DNA of 64,000 nt from contig JAMQCK010000033.1 in the NCBI GenBank assembly GCA_024196135.1, forward strand, positions 86,335 to 150,334. Reading direction: 5' to 3'. The number at the start of each line of letters is the position of its first letter. The first letter of the stretch is position 1. The notes under the pieces were generated by a model that worked only from the letters and a program-made list of their open reading frames with translations, did no database searches and was not told the origin of the DNA. Of the stretch, positions 33,737-46,890 are shown one piece after another. Position numbers and translations under genes: made by a program. The DNA comes from Pleurotus ostreatus/Saccharomyces cerevisiae fusant. Lineage: Eukaryota > Opisthokonta.

Positions 33737-35617
33737 ATGCGCGGCGCATCGTCCATTCGTTACATGCTGCGCAGCGGCGGCGCGCGCTTCTGCACGCTCA
33801 TTGTCATCATCGTGCTCGGCACTTTGTACTTGCCCTCCTTCCCGTCACACTCGGACGAGGAGGGGTTGGAGGTCCTGCAGCCTCCGGAGAACAAGACGCT
33901 CTCGGGGAAGGCGGGAAAGGCGGTCGAGCTCGCGCTGTCGGATGCGCGCGGCCGGCACCGCTGCCCGGTCCCGCGATCGTCCAAGACGCGCGCAATCGAC
34001 CACGGGAAGCAGGTGTGTGTGCCGCTGGGGTCGCGGTCGGAGAGCTTTGCGGTGTCGTTGTGTTATGAGCGCGACGCGTATGACGCGTTTACGGTGCGCG
34101 TGCGGAGGCTCGATCAGAAGGCGTGCGCGAGGATTGAGGAGCGGGGGCCGCAGGTGGACGATGAGGAGGTGCGGAAGTTGGTGCGGACGACGCGCGGGCC
34201 GGATACCTTTTGGTTGCGCGTCGAGGGGGCGGAGCGCATCAGCACGCAGTCGAGCGCGTACGAGGGAGGATGCTCGTATAGGTTCGACGTGCCTGTGAGG
34301 AATGCGGGGGATCTCTACGTCGACTTATGGCACGCGTACGAGGTGCGCGTACTCTTCTCAGTGCTCTGGACGCGCGAGTTGACCTTCTGGAACCTCACAG
34401 GATTACCAAGGTTTCATCGAAACCGACGACATGCGCTCCTTACCCTGGCCTCCACTCCTCCAACATCCTCTCCTCACGCAAACCCTCCGCATCCCTTGGG
34501 GCTCCTCCGACTGCCGCCCATACACTGTCCCCCCAATCTTCGACTCCCACCGCGCCGAGGTCCCCGCGCCCCTCGCCCCCGCGGACCACACCCTCGACGA
34601 CCTCCCCTCTTGCACGGGCCTCGACCCCATCCGCGGCGCATACTACCCCGCGCACCCGCTCGACGTGCTCTGGCCGGAGTGGAACTACCCGCAGCCGCAC
34701 GGGCGGCCTGTGGGCGGGCGCTACCGCTTCATGCCGCACGACTGCGAGTGGCGGCATGCCGGGATGCGCGCGGCGAGTGCGCATCGGTGCACGAGGAGGA
34801 AGAGCAGTGTGTATGTGCTGGGGGATAGTCATGGGCGGTTGATGTACGATGGGATGGTGTTTAGGTTGAATGGGACGCGGGGGGTGATGCATGCTTCGGT
34901 GAGTCGGACTGGGCGGGTATGGGTGGTTTGCTGATGAGCAGTCGTAGCCGAAGATTGAGTTTAAGACTGCGAAAGTTGGGCAGGTCGACTTTGCTTTTCA
35001 ATGGTAAGTTGGGCTCGTTTGATTTGCAGAGTTAATGAACTGACGATATACAGGGACCCTCGCGGCGAGCTCATGGTTACCGACCCAAACCAGATATGCG
35101 CGACACTAGTCGAGCGCAGAGTGGACGTCTTCTTCGCCAGCATCGTACGTATCTTGCGTGGCTTCGTGGATCGCAAGTCCTCACCCGCCCGCTCCAGGCC
35201 TTCCACCTCGCCATCGACCAGCCCGCCCACGTCTTCCTCACCCGCCTCGAGCAGCTCTTCGACGCCGTCGACCGCTGCAAGAAACCCGCCTCGCACGGCC
35301 ACCGCAAATCCCACCCCGCCTACGCCGGCCCCCGCACCCGCGTCCTCCTCACGCCCGCCGCCATGGCCCCGCGCCAGGACCCCCCGGCGGCGAACTCGCG
35401 GCAGAAGTCGACGAACGCGCGGCTCGCGTACTGGACCGCGCTCGCCGCGCCGCTTGCGCGCGCCCGTGGGTGGGCGCTGCTCGACCAGTTTGCGCTGACG
35501 GAGCCGGTGGCGTGGGAGCCCATGTTTACGGATCGGCTGCACTATTTGTTGACGGATGCGCATGAGGCGATTGTGGATGAGGCGCTGGGGCGGACGGGGT
35601 TGTGTCCGGAGGAGTAG
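33737..35617 (+). CDS. type II membrane SGNH/PC-esterase-like protein 1
   Basis: Exons are 33737-34342, 34401-34898, 34948-35003, 35054-35144 and 35198-35617, giving 556 residues. A short basic N-tail is followed by one membrane anchor, FCTLIVIIVLGTLYL (about 18-32), so a Golgi-type luminal C-terminus is likely. The luminal part has Cys-rich motifs (CYERDAYDAFTVRVRRLDQ, GGCSYRFDVP), then SSVYVLGDSHGR, with the GDSH nucleophile Ser345, and near the C-terminus DRLHYL (Asp529, His532), a D-x-x-H pair. GDS(H) plus D-x-x-H is the signature of SGNH esterases/acyltransferases, including the PC-esterase/TBL group that O-acetylates polysaccharides. An acyl-transfer or esterase role on wall or secreted glycans is inference. 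The gene is a tandem duplicate of the one at 36520 with identical exon phases. Confidence 0.75.
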
Positions 35618-36519
35618 TGGTGGGCGTCGCCATTGGCGGGGATGCGATGTATGTATCTTTGATATCCGGTCTCGTATATACCTGGTGGTCTTGGCTAATG
35701 TGTACATCGATGAGCATGAGGATATGCTGTGCTCTTAAGTCTTCCCTCGTCACTCCTTTACCAGGCTTTCGACCGTCGTTCAATCCGGCATCCAAGGCGG
35801 TCGGGACAATATGCCACCTTCGCCGACTTTGTCGCGGAAGCTTTTAGGCCGCCCAAAAGGTTCGAAAAAGGAAGGTGGGATCGCGTGCAAGGGGCTTGAT
35901 CCTGAACCTACCTCGTCTCACCCTTCCGCACGACGCGCCGGATGCGTCACCTATCAAAAACAACCAGAACCCGGTGCGGGGAAACAGGGGTGACCGGGCC
36001 TCATGATTGACTTACACCCGGCGAAAAACGAACGGTGCGTTTCTCATCGCAAGTCAGATCTGAAGCTGAATGATTTAGAACCGTGAAGGATTGTGCGCCA
36101 GAAATACTCAGTAAAAGGGGCCCGCGCCTCTGACGCCGGCTCACGGTGAACAAGCTCGCCAGACGTGCCTCCTCTCCTTTCAAAGACAGCCTGTGCGGAA
36201 CCAGATGTCTCGCGACGGAATGGCGGCGTGTTCATTTGCCCCCGCTCGCCCGCGCACCGTTTCTCGCTTTCCTACCATCACCGTTTCCCATTCTATCCTA
36301 CTCTCCACCTCTATTCTACATTACAACACTCTAACTACACACTACGTGAGTATCTCCATCCTCGACGCGTCGTGGCTGACAAGCCGCAGATCACCCTACT
36401 CAAGGCCACCCGCCGCCAAATATCCCAGCGAGCTCCACAGTACGTTCTACGCTCTCGCCTAGACGAATTTCTTACCCTTCCCTTAGGATACAGAGCTACA
36501 AGCGTTAAGGATAGGAAAG
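35618..36519. other. intergenic between SGNH paralogs
   Basis: I see no gene or repeat. Frames near 36001-36235 are short and antisense. Confidence 0.5.
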
Positions 36520-38311
36520 ATGTTACACGGCGGCGGCGCGCGCTTCTGCACCCTCGTCGTCGTCATCGTGTTCGGCACTTTATACTTCACCACCCTCCAT
36601 TCGCACTCTGGAGACGAGGCTTTCTCTTCGGCGGGGCTTTTGGAGAAGGCGCAGAATGCGGTCGGCTCCGCCCTCGCACGCCGACACCACTGCCCTGTCC
36701 CGCGATCGTCCCAGACGCGCGAGATCGACCATACGAAGCAGACCTGCGTGCCGCTGGACTCGCCGTCGACCGTGTTCGCGGTGTCGTTCTGCTATGAGCG
36801 CGACGCGTACGACGCGTTCACGATGCGTGTGCGGAGGCTGGATCAGGAGGAGTGCGCGAGAGTGGAGGAGCAGGGGCCGCAGGCAGACCGCGAGGACGTG
36901 CGCGAGTTCGTGCAGACTGAGCGCGGGCCGGATACCTTCTGGCTGCGCGTCGATGGTACGGAGCGTATCAGCACGCAGAGGAGCGTGTACGAAGGAGGGT
37001 GCTCGTATAGGTTCGATGTTCCTGTGAGGAATGCGGGGGACCTGTACGTTGAGTTGTTCCATGCGTGGGAGGTGCGTACAGGTTTTGGCTTTCCGGGCGC
37101 GAGCTGACCTCCGATCCTCAGGAATACCTGGGCTTCATCGAGACCGACGACATGCGCGCACGGCCATGGCCGCCACTCCTCAACAACCCCCTTCTCTCGC
37201 AGACCCTACGCATACCCTGGGGCTCCTCCGACTGCCGCCCATACAACGTCCCCCCACTCTTCGAGTCCCATCACACCAAAGTTCCTGCTCCCCTCTCCCC
37301 CTTCGAGCTCATGGTCAACAACCTCCCTTCCTGCTCCGGCCTCGACCCCATGACCGGCTCTTACTATCGCGCGCACACGCTCGACGTTCTTTGGCCGGAG
37401 ATATATTACCCACAACCGCTCGGGCGGCCAGTAGGTGGACGCTACCGCTTCATGCCGCACGACTGCGAGTGGCGGCATGCCGGGATGCGCGCGGCGAGTG
37501 CGCACAGATGTACGGGGAAGAAGAGCAGCGTGTACACTCTGGGAGATAGCCATGGGCGTCTGGTGCACGACGGGGTGATCCACAGGCTAAATGGGACGGC
37601 GGGCCAGATGACGGCTTCGGTGAGGTAGACGCGATCAATTGTTGGTGGTTTGCTGACGAGCATTTGTAGCCGAAGCTCGAGTTCAAGACTGCAAAAGTCG
37701 GGGAGATTGACTTTGCTTTCCAATGGTACGTTGTGCTCGTTCATTGACTGCGTGATGAGCCTGACTGCGCCTAGGGACCCCCGCGGCGAGCTCATGGTAT
37801 CCAAGACTGAGCAAGTATGCGCGACACTCAAAGAGCGCAAAGTAGATATATACTTTGCCAGTATTGTACGTCGGCGGCGGATTTGACTCGTTGAGCCATC
37901 GCTCATTACCTCCACCAGGCCTTCCATCTCGCAATCGACCAGCCCACGCATGTCTTCCTTGAGCGCGTCGAGAAGCTTTTCGACGCCGTTGACCAATGCG
38001 CCGATGCCGAGTACGCCGGCCCCAGCACCCGCATCCTCCTCACGCCCGCCGCCGCCGCGCCGCGCCAGGACCTCGCGGGCTCGGGCCTGCGGGAGAAGAA
38101 CACGAACGTGCGGCATGCGTACTGGTCGCAGCTCGTTGCGCCGCTGGCGAAGTCGCGCGGCTGGGCGGTGCTCGACCAGTTTGCGCTGACGGAGCCGATT
38201 GCGTGGGAGCCGATGTTTATGGATAAGTTGCATTATCTGTTGACGGATGCGGTGGAGGCGCTTGTGGATGAGGCGGTGGGGAGGACGGGGTTGTGTCCGG
38301 AGGGGTACTAG
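36520..38311 (+). CDS. type II membrane SGNH/PC-esterase-like protein 2
   Basis: Exons are 36520-37071, 37122-37619, 37670-37725, 37775-37865 and 37919-38311, giving 529 residues. Exons 2, 3 and 4 have exactly the same lengths (498, 56 and 91 nt) as in the gene at 33737, and the proteins align almost throughout. The N-terminus is shorter: MLHGGGARFCTLVVVIVFGT begins the single anchor (about 9-25). GDSHGR has Ser327, and the C-terminal DKLHYL pair is Asp501/His504. Cys-bearing motifs GGCSYRFDVP and PHDCEWRHAGMRAASAHRC are conserved. The C-terminal exon is 27 nt shorter, from a deletion in the linker rich in Lys/Ser/His in the first copy. The luminal active-site residues are kept in both copies, so both may be functional enzymes, with diverged substrate or expression. 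Confidence 0.75.
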
Positions 38312-38700
38312 CAAGTGCGGGGAGAGTGGGGCGGGATGTTGATATCCGGTTTTGTATATATCAGGCGGTTCTGGCGTTCGGTAGATCACCTTGCTTGCAA
38401 GGTCTCTTGCAGACCCTTTATTCTTCGGGATTTCTAGTACACACAGACAAACAACGCTTGAACTACCTCAGTTCGAACCCTGATCTTGTCTCGCAAGCAA
38501 GGTCTCCGCCGGGCGCAGCCGGCGCTTCCTCTAGTGTACATTGATGAGCATAATCCTCGGGCGTGGACTTTCAATTTCAACCTATTCCTCCTTGTTTCTC
38601 AGGTGCATCTCAACCCCGTGTCGTCTTGTCAATCATGGGCGCCGTACCCTGTTCGCCCGTCAGCAATGCAGCTGCGCCCTTGTCGAGAATACTCAACCTT
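38312..38700. other. intergenic between convergent genes
   Basis: This holds the 3' ends of SGNH protein 2 (+) and F-box protein 2 (-). Short related strings CTTGCTTGCAAGGTCTC (38391 onward) and CGCAAGCAAGGTCTCC (near 38491) occur; nothing else is seen. Confidence 0.5.
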
Positions 38701-40413
38701 TCAGAATTCCGTCCTTCCGGTGGTCAACATCTTCACGCGGTTCCATTCCTCGATCCTCCTGTCCACGTCGCCATGTTCTTCGTTCGGCAGAAGATAGTAA
38801 AGGTCGCGTAACCCCGGAAATGACTCGGCCATCCAGGCGCCCAGCTCATCCCCGTTTCCGATGTCAGAGTCCTTCAGAGTGAGCTCCTCGAGGCCCCAGT
38901 ATCGCGGTGCACGCCCCTTGGCGTCCGGTTGTACAATAGGAAGGACTGTGGCGTCCATTGGGAGCGCTAGACACGCGAACTGCGGGCAACGCTGGACGAA
39001 TGCGAGCAGGGCGCAGAGCGTTAGCGCGGGGGGCGCCGTACGCACCGCGGGACTCGCGGAGCCTCCGATTGAGAAGTGGCGCAGGTCAGGCCACCAGCTC
39101 GCGAGGGCCTCGCAATTGCTGTCCGTGATCGAGACCTCCTCGAACTCGAAATCGAGCGCGAAGTGGTCGATGTGCGGGAATACGGAAAACATCTCGATGT
39201 CGCTGAAGTTGATATTCATGGATGGGTGAGAGCCGTCCAGCGACAAGCAGCGTAAAGACCGATATGGCGTGTACTGGTCGTGTATAGAGCGCATGGTGCA
39301 GAGGAGCGCATCGCCGGTTTCGACGAAGAGGGGCGCGTTGAGCCTGCAGCCAGCATTCTGGTGGGCGAAGATGCTGCCAGGCGCATCTCTCCCGGACCCT
39401 TGTAACAGCCTCCACGCGCGCTCCAGGGTTAATCCAGATAGTCCGAAGCTGCGAAGGGCAGGGAATCGAGGGAAGGAATATGACGCTGGGATTCGAATAT
39501 GGTCCGTCGCGAGATCGTGGAAGAGGAGACTGACGCTTTGAATGGACCTGCTGCGTGACAACGCGACAATTATCTCTGGAGCGACTGATCCATCCAGAGA
39601 TAGGGTGACATACGACAGGCTTCGACAAGCGGCCAGTGCACCAGCGAGGCGTACTTCGCAGCGCTGCGCGATGGCGGACTCTGGCATGACATCAGATCGA
39701 TGGTAGTGGCTGTCGCCCACAGTGAGGCTAATTTCTGCGAGATTCTGGTAATTTGAGGCCAAATTGGCGGGGTCGAAGAAGCGCGTGTTACACGCCACAC
39801 CGCTGATGGAGTTGAGAGCACTCTGCGGGAAGAGGATGTGAGCGAGGTGCTGATAAGCAAGTCCACAACGAGAGTCGTAGTTGACCCTCAGATCCCGCAT
39901 GTTAGGAAAGAGAGGGAGAGACGGTGGCGGACAGGCGAGGATAGCGTCGACTTGGCCTTCTAGATATTCCAAGGTGGTGAGGTCCATGAACCATTGTCTC
40001 TTCACGAAGCGAGCACGCTTCATAACGGGGATCCAGTCTTGAGGTGTAAGAGGACGTATAAATCTCTGCAGATTTTATCGCGCGATAAGCTCTTGAAACG
40101 AAGGATAAAGAAGAATGAGCATACAAAGCTCAACTGTCGCCGATAGAGTTTGAGCGTTGATACCTGATAGTCACTGATGAGTCTTTTACAGTATAGCACG
40201 TATCATCTTGATACTCACGGTCTCTCCTTCCAGCCAGGCATCTTCAGGGATGAGTCGCAACAAGGGTAAGAGCCTGAACACGTGCGACCACATCTCTTGC
40301 TCTGCTTCTGGAGACCATCGTTTACATGTCAGTCGAAGCGCGCCAAGGTCTGTAGTGTAGAGCTCTCGGCAGATAAGCAGCCTGAGTTCGGATATTTCCA
40401 GTGGGTTACCCAT
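38701..40413 (-). CDS. F-box-like/leucine-rich repeat-like protein 2
   Basis: Exons in minus order are 40413-40219, 40163-40125 and 40065-38701, giving 532 residues. Exon 1 is 65 codons, the same as in the paralog at 27595, and carries the F-box-like motif: NPLEISELRLLICREL, TDLGALRLTCKRWSPEAEQ, LLRLIPEDAWLEGE. The 13-codon second exon ends in LYRRQLSF, and the third starts RFIRPLTPQDWIPVMKRARF. The long C-terminal part has irregular LRR-like segments (LSYVTLSLDGS, IQSVSLLFHDLA, LRSFGLSGLTL, LRCLSLDGSHP, FACLALPMD) that align with protein 1, including a shared tail DVDRRIEEWNRVKMLTTG. It is probably an SKP1-binding substrate receptor, not proven. Start chosen at the first in-frame ATG (40413). 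Confidence 0.82.
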
Positions 40414-40896
40414 GGCGCATATCACGACCAGAGGCGAGTGTGATTGCCGTGGTCAAGCTGCAAACACAGACCACGTGAGATTGACGCGGCGTCGGGCTTT
40501 GCCGAAGCGAAGTTCACCATTGCACGTGAGCAAATAGTAGTTCGATGCGGTACTCTCTCGGTGGTAATGGCTGCTGAGAGGAGGAAAATGGCAGGCTCAT
40601 CACGCAGCTGCAATCGTCGATTGAAGGGAAAGAGTCTGCAATGTATATGGTCATGAGGCAGTAGTGTAGCGTCCCCGCTTCGTCGTACGATGCCCTCCAA
40701 TAACCGCTGTCTATCTACCGTGTAGCCATCAATTCTGAATAACTTCCCGAGGAGAAGTAGCCATACGTCGTGCGATGGCTCCAGAACCGGTCCGCGGCCA
40801 CTCATGCCGGTGTACTTCGGGTTCGGACTTCTGCGCGCAGTAATCATGTCGATGAGTAGTCTGGTCTAAAAGGAAGAGCAAACGCACCTTTGACTT

Positions 40897-42631
40897 CTAC
40901 ATGAAGACGGGCTCGGGAGGATCGCTGGCGGACTTCCCAGTGACGGCGACCTTCACGCGATCCCACTCTTCTGCTTGTCTCTCGATCTCCTCGTCTCCGT
41001 TCTCCGGGAAGCGATAATCGACGAGTTGCAGACCAGGGAATACCGTTGAGAGGTATGCGCCCAGCTCCGCTCCATTGTCGATCGGTGAGTCCCCGACCGC
41101 CAGGGTCGTCAGACTCCAATAACGCAGCGGTCGTCCTTTAGAGTCGACTTCGACTTCGGGGATATCCGCCGCGTCCAGAGGCATCTGGAATGCCATGAAC
41201 TCGGGGCAGCGGGGAGCGAACGCCAATACGGCCCTGAGAGTGCATTCGGGAAGATATTCCTGGGGATGCGCGGGGTCTCCAACACCGAAGAGACGCAACT
41301 TCGGCCACCACCCGGCGATTGTCGCGCAGTCCGCGTCATCCAGCGCGATGTACGTGAACTGGTGCACAAGCGAGAGGTAGGTCAGGTTCGGGAAGGAGGC
41401 GAACATGCGTATGTCGTCTAGTTTGAGTGTGGCGGGTACAGCAAGGCTTCCGCGCAAGGATAGACCTCGCAGGGATCTGTACGGCAGAAATTGGGAATGT
41501 ATCGATTGTAGGGCAGAAAAGAGGGCGCCTTCGTCCTCGGCGAAGTGGTCCTGCTCTTCGTCATCGGCGTGTGCGTGTAGATTAATAGTATGAACCGAGC
41601 GCGGACACACTCGCTCCACGATGCATCGCGCGTCTGCGAGGGATAGACCGGTAATAACGAGTTGGCTGAGAGTCGAGTGTGCTGGCAACGCGTAGCTCGT
41701 GGGATATACTAGCTGGCGAGGGAACTTGATATCACGTATAGTCAAATCAAGTCGTTCGATAGAAGAGCTTCTCGCTGCCACTAGTAAAGCATCGACTGCC
41801 AAGACCGATTCCAGAGTGAGCGAAACGTACGATAGGCGGGGACATGTTGCAAGCGCCTCGACTACTGAAGCATTGAAGCGCCTCGCGTGTGAGACAGGGA
41901 TGTCCAATCTAAGGAAGTGCCCGCTGCCCATCATGAGATTGACTTGCGTGAGATGAGGGAAGGCGGATGCGAAATCGTTAGGGTTGGGGCCGACAGTAGC
42001 TTCGTCTGCCATGCCCGTGAACATCTCGAGGCTCGGCGGAGTCATCAGATACAGCAGCCGCTTATGCAGTTCCACGTCGTGGAGAAACACGATGACATGT
42101 AGAGTCTTCAAGTTTGGAAAGATAACACCCTCCGGTGGCGGGCAGGCGAGGATCTTCGTTATGACGTTAACCGCATTTTCCATAGAGGCCATGGCTTGTA
42201 CTCTGGCAAATCGGGTTCGCTTGAGGACAGGTATCCAGTCTTCAGGCCGCAGATCACGGATAAAGCGCTGTTTTGATTGGTTTAGCAATGGACTGAGTGA
42301 ATAGTACCGCGCAAAGATCAACATACGAAATTCTTGCGACGGAATCTTGGTGTTCCTCTGAATTTAGGTATCTCCCTGACCTGGTACCAGACAGTATCAG
42401 ACATGCCCAGAAGCTTGTCATCTTACTCACCCTATCTTCGGCCCATGCATCTTCGGGCATCAGCCGCAAAAAGCGTGGTAGCATGGCAGCATTGTGGGCG
42501 CTCCCCCAGAATGCTTGATCGGCTTCGGGATACCAAGTCTTGCACACCAATCGGACGGAGCGAACGTCGAAAGGGTTAAGGTAGTCGAATATAGTCTCCC
42601 TTAACTCGGGAAGGTCCATCGGATTGACCAT
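40897..42631 (-). CDS. F-box-like/leucine-rich repeat-like protein 3
   Basis: Exons in minus order are 42631-42431, 42380-42327 and 42267-40897, giving 541 residues. Exon 1 has NPMDLPELRETIFDYLNPFD, VRSVRLVCKTWYPEADQAFW and LRLMPEDAWAEDR, the same F-box-like layout as the two paralogs. The 18-codon exon 2 ends in RFRRKNF, and exon 3 opens RFIRDLRPEDWIPVLKRTRF. LRR-like segments follow (LSYVSLTLESVL, LSQLVITGLSL, LRGLSLRGS, LTYLSLVHQF) and the ending EEWDRVKVAVTGKSASD matches the others. It lies head to tail 483 bp upstream of protein 2 on the same strand, a likely local duplication. No BTB gene lies next to these two copies, unlike the plus-strand copy. Confidence 0.82.
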
Positions 42632-43918
42632 GATGGTGTGTGGCAAGCGGATCGGTGGGACCACGCGGGAACGCATCAATATTCGATAAGATTAGATAAT
42701 CGAACGCCACACTTCTTGTCCGCAGCCTTCACGACACTCGGCGCGATGTCGCTCATACCTGACCACAGATCGCACCTTGAGTTCTCACCGTCGAGTGATA
42801 TCCTCAGATGACAATTTGCATGAGACTTCCGAGCTCGAATCTGCCTTTTGCTGGAATTTTCCTTCTATCAGGATCGCTTCCGTTGTCCTTTATTCGCTTA
42901 TAACAACGACAAAGGACCCTACGGTACTGACAGTCAGGGGGCTTCCTCGACCTTCGATTCCCAGACAAAGCACACGCTTCGTCCATTTTTTCCGAGAAGT
43001 CCACCTCGCAAACTCGCGCAACATCCCATGCCCTTCATCTGACCTACCCCGTCCTATGGACTGCTCGCCCGGTTTGGCATTGACGAAATCTCTTCGGTGT
43101 GTCTTTTCTATGCCCTCACTAACCCGGCCCCCGAACCTGCAGTCCAGGTGGAATTTTCTCTCGAGAGTTCGTCGACATAGTCAACCTGCATCTCGGGTAC
43201 ACCAATGCCGGGAGGAGGCTAGCTCTCTACAAGGTGAATCGCCCCACAGCGCGCGCCGACGCTTCTTACTCGCCGCCGAAAACACGTAGGATCTGACTTG
43301 GTGGTCATTCTTGACCTCGCGCCATTTTCTCGCGCCATATCAATCACACCTGACCTCTGACCTTTAAAAGGCTGTAGTCTGCCCGTCGCTAATATCTGTC
43401 GCCCTCGCGCCCGTGCACCTGCCTTCGATAATCAAGAAAGTAGCCTAAGACTACTCGACGCGCGACCCGTACGTGTGCCTTTCCCGCGTCTAACGTCTGT
43501 GCAGGACCTCCGCGCGCCGCACGGCTTTTGAGGCCCTCATATTCTCGAGACGCTATATGGTCACAGGTGAGTGAGCACAGACATTCACAGGGAGAGATCG
43601 TGGCGCTTACCTTCGCCAGCAGCTCCTTCCTCCGCCGCCCAATGGGCGCCGTCATCCATGTCTTCGAGTGCATCATGGACGCTGCGGGCGGATATGGGAG
43701 GAGCTTGCTCCACGACCAGCGCTTGAACGGAGATCTCTCCTCTGGACTTCTGTGCTTCGTTTTTATTTACGCAATAACGCTCGACAACGGAAAACGATAT
43801 CGATGTCGTCCATACACGGTCTCTCCTGGCGCTTGACAGAGAGGGGAAAGCCTCAAGATTTTCGGGCGCTTACTACGCTTAGAGGACGCCCGCGCGCTAC
43901 AGTGGCCGAGAATGATTA
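42632..43918. other. gene-poor stretch, nothing recognised
   Basis: Frames are short, Ser/Arg-rich and unsupported. This begins a 6.6-kb gene-poor region reaching 49230. Confidence 0.45.
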
Positions 43919-44890
43919 GTGAGTGATCGCAATAACTTTCCGAGTACCCCTACCCTTCCGACGCTCGTTCGACCTCCGTCAGTCGTCCCATATGCGCCGG
44001 GAGCTCGATACCGGAAGTCGTTCAAGCCCGCTCAATCGTCTCCAATCCAATGCCTCCGAGTCATCTTCCTCTGCTACCATGCTTTGCTTCTCATTGTTGG
44101 CGCCGAAATCTCGCTTGGAGCCTCGAAGTGGATTGATGCGTTGCCCGACGACTCTGATATCGTCCGGCTTCCATTTTCAGGAACAGCGCTGCGCTTATTA
44201 AGGTACGAATTCTCGTTTGACCTCTTAAGCACCTCCATCGAAGTATTTTGCGCTCATAGAGTCTTATCTAGTCCGTGCGTAGAGCTCGATGGAGCTTCGC
44301 GCATTGCCCTCCTCATAGGCGCCGTACCATCCCCGGCGAATATTCTCTAATCTACCGCGTCGCGTCTTGTAGGCAGCCCCATGAGAGCTCAGTATAAATT
44401 ACGATTGTGCGCTACCAATTGGAATCGCAGTGAGCGCCACGGATATTGCTTCATAATATGCCATGATGTCCAAACTAGGGAAGGCCGACGCCAGAATGCC
44501 GGTATACTGGCCCCAATCCGTGCGGATACAGCACCTCTGCAAGCTGGAGATGCTCGCCGTACGGTGCTACGGGACTCACCGGATGCCAATATCAGGTAAA
44601 CATCCTGCTGCATCTGCATGCTTCAATGCTCACGACACGAGCGGAATCAAAGCGGGATCAAAGGTTTGGGTCCGCTGCGGCAATTGCCGAGTGTGTGGGC
44701 GCTTGTCGGGCTGCGTCACCTGATCTCCTTGTTCTCTTTTCCGACCGTCATGTCGAAGCCTCAGAAAATCTCAGGAGGTGTGCCGTTATCTCCCCGGCCT
44801 AGCAGACGCCTCGCCGCTTTGATGGACTACTGGAAATTCCTTAGTTGTGCTCCGGGTACTCCGCCTCATCTCGCTCGCCAACCTCCCTGA
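43919..44890 (+). pseudogene. possible decayed F-box/LRR-type gene
   Basis: A frame at 43919-44350 contains GASKWIDALPDDSDIVRLPF then SGTALRLLR, wording typical of a second family of agaricomycete F-box proteins with LRR-like C-terminal regions. A later frame (near 44466-44600) reads LGKADARMPVYWPQSVRIQH, LCKLEMLAVRC, also in that style. Stops and frame changes separate the pieces, and no intact F-box start is visible, so a relic is more likely than a gene. Confidence 0.35.
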
Positions 44891-46890
44891 ATCCATGTCC
44901 GATCCACAACAAACTTCTAGTCTTACGCTCCGCTCATCTGCTGTACCGTGATGAATAATCTCCCTGCTCTCAACACTCAGATGAACCGGATATAAATCAC
45001 CGACACGTACGGTGAGTCGCGGTAGGCTGCTTTCCCAGAAGCACAGCGCGCTGTGACAGGAGCGGTATGGACTCGATGCTCGCCCGCGATCGAAGATGTA
45101 TGGCCACTGCACGACAGTCGAAATCTATGCGCGGTGGTGTGGTCAGTCATGAGAGGGAGTATGTTCATTTCCTTTGCCTTGTGTCGCTGGCGCGGACCGT
45201 GGGTCATCGCGGATCTCCGTAGGTTGGTACGTCTCTAATCAATCCTAGACTCTTTCGGGCCGATTGCGTTTGACTTCATTAGATGGACGCGATTGGAGTG
45301 ACTACTTTTTACGCCTTCGGTCTCGACCGCTGGATTTCTCGAATGGCTCTTCCAAAATATCTTAACGACGACATCGACCTGGTCTCGCGCTAGGGAAGAT
45401 GCCTCCGCAAACTCTCACTCCGGCCGGAAGGTCGTACGCGTCAGGCCATGCATAACACCGGCCTCTCTCCATGACGCCTTTCGATCCGGGAAGTTCGACT
45501 TGCGCATGGTTCCTCCTGACCTTCGCTGATCTCGTCGCCTACGGCAAGTCTTAGCGGCACGCTCTAGGTCCCCTCCCGCGAAAGCACTACGCTGCCCAAT
45601 CGCGTGTATGAAGCACGCTTATAGTCCGCAAAATCACGACTTGGTTAGTCCGCGAAATGATAGCGTCCTTAGCCCGCGCAAACCACTACGCTCCTAGCGT
45701 TGCGGATCCCCTCGCGAAACATGCAGCATATGGACAAGGCGCGCCGGTACCTCGCGAGCTGTACATATGCTGGCTGTACCGCGATCAATGTATGCGCTAT
45801 GCCGCGATGGGACAAGCGCTGCTCCTGTCAAGCGTTGGTCAAGATTACTCAAGCGTTCGTCAATGGTACTCATGTCGATGTCATACTCGCCCTCAGCTGA
45901 TACTAGCGCCCGAGGTGCGCTTCCCGGGAGCGCCAACTATTGTCTGCGCGTGGATGCGTACTCCGATACCTTTTACTTCGATTTGAGGCATATGGCGATC
46001 CCAACATGCGCGCGTCGAGCTCGACAGCAACATGCGGTCTCTCGCGGGCGAGGCCCGTCATACTAGCGCGCAAACCTCTATCGTTCTTCGACAAGTCCTT
46101 CACTCATCCCTCGCTACCCGGAGCGTCGATGATTCCTACCACTTGTCTCAGAACCGCTTCTAGCTATACGGAAGCGCAGCGTCCATTCTTCGATCCCATG
46201 AAGACGCTAGCCATTTCCTCATAGAGAAGTCAACAACTACACGAGTGCGTGCATCTCTTCCGCATTTCTCCACCGGTTGCCCTTCTCACAGAAATCGCCC
46301 CATTTTCTGACACGGATAATGCTCTTCTCGCGGCCACGCGCACGCTCACAGCCACGCGCTCGGCTTCCACGACACGGATGACAATAGAATTCGGTCAAAA
46401 TACGGCAATAACCGACATGAGGTCGAGAGTAACACGACAAAGCGGCTGGCGATGACACGGCAGGCAGCTGGTAGTAGCGGTGCGACACGAGGCTGGCGGT
46501 GACACAACACGCGGCTGCGAATATTGGTGCCTACCTCGGGATCCGCGCATCCCGCGGTCAGATATTCCGTTGGCCCTGTGGCGTTCGGCGAACGTAGTGG
46601 TTGACCTGATCAGCGTTCGGACTGTGGGTGACAGTGAAGATGTCGTCGTCGGGCCGTGATAAGCGAGGCAGGGACTCGTTCGGAGAAAAATCAGGTCGAG
46701 GTCGGGGGGATCAAGGGAACGATGGACTACAAGAGAGGTTTGATTTCACGAGTTCGCGGGCGACGTAACGTGAGATCCATGCGGTCACGGTCGAGCGGTG
46801 GCGTGTATAGCCTGCATCGATAGAATGTGTAGCGTCGGCCAGGAATATGTATCAGGTCACGTCGTCAGGAGAATTTACGAGAGTTCTGAT
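44891..46890. other. gene-poor stretch, nothing recognised
   Basis: Only short frames; no domain, no clear transposon end. Mildly repetitive wording occurs (for example AGTCCGC(A/G)AAAT near 45626-45660). Confidence 0.4.
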
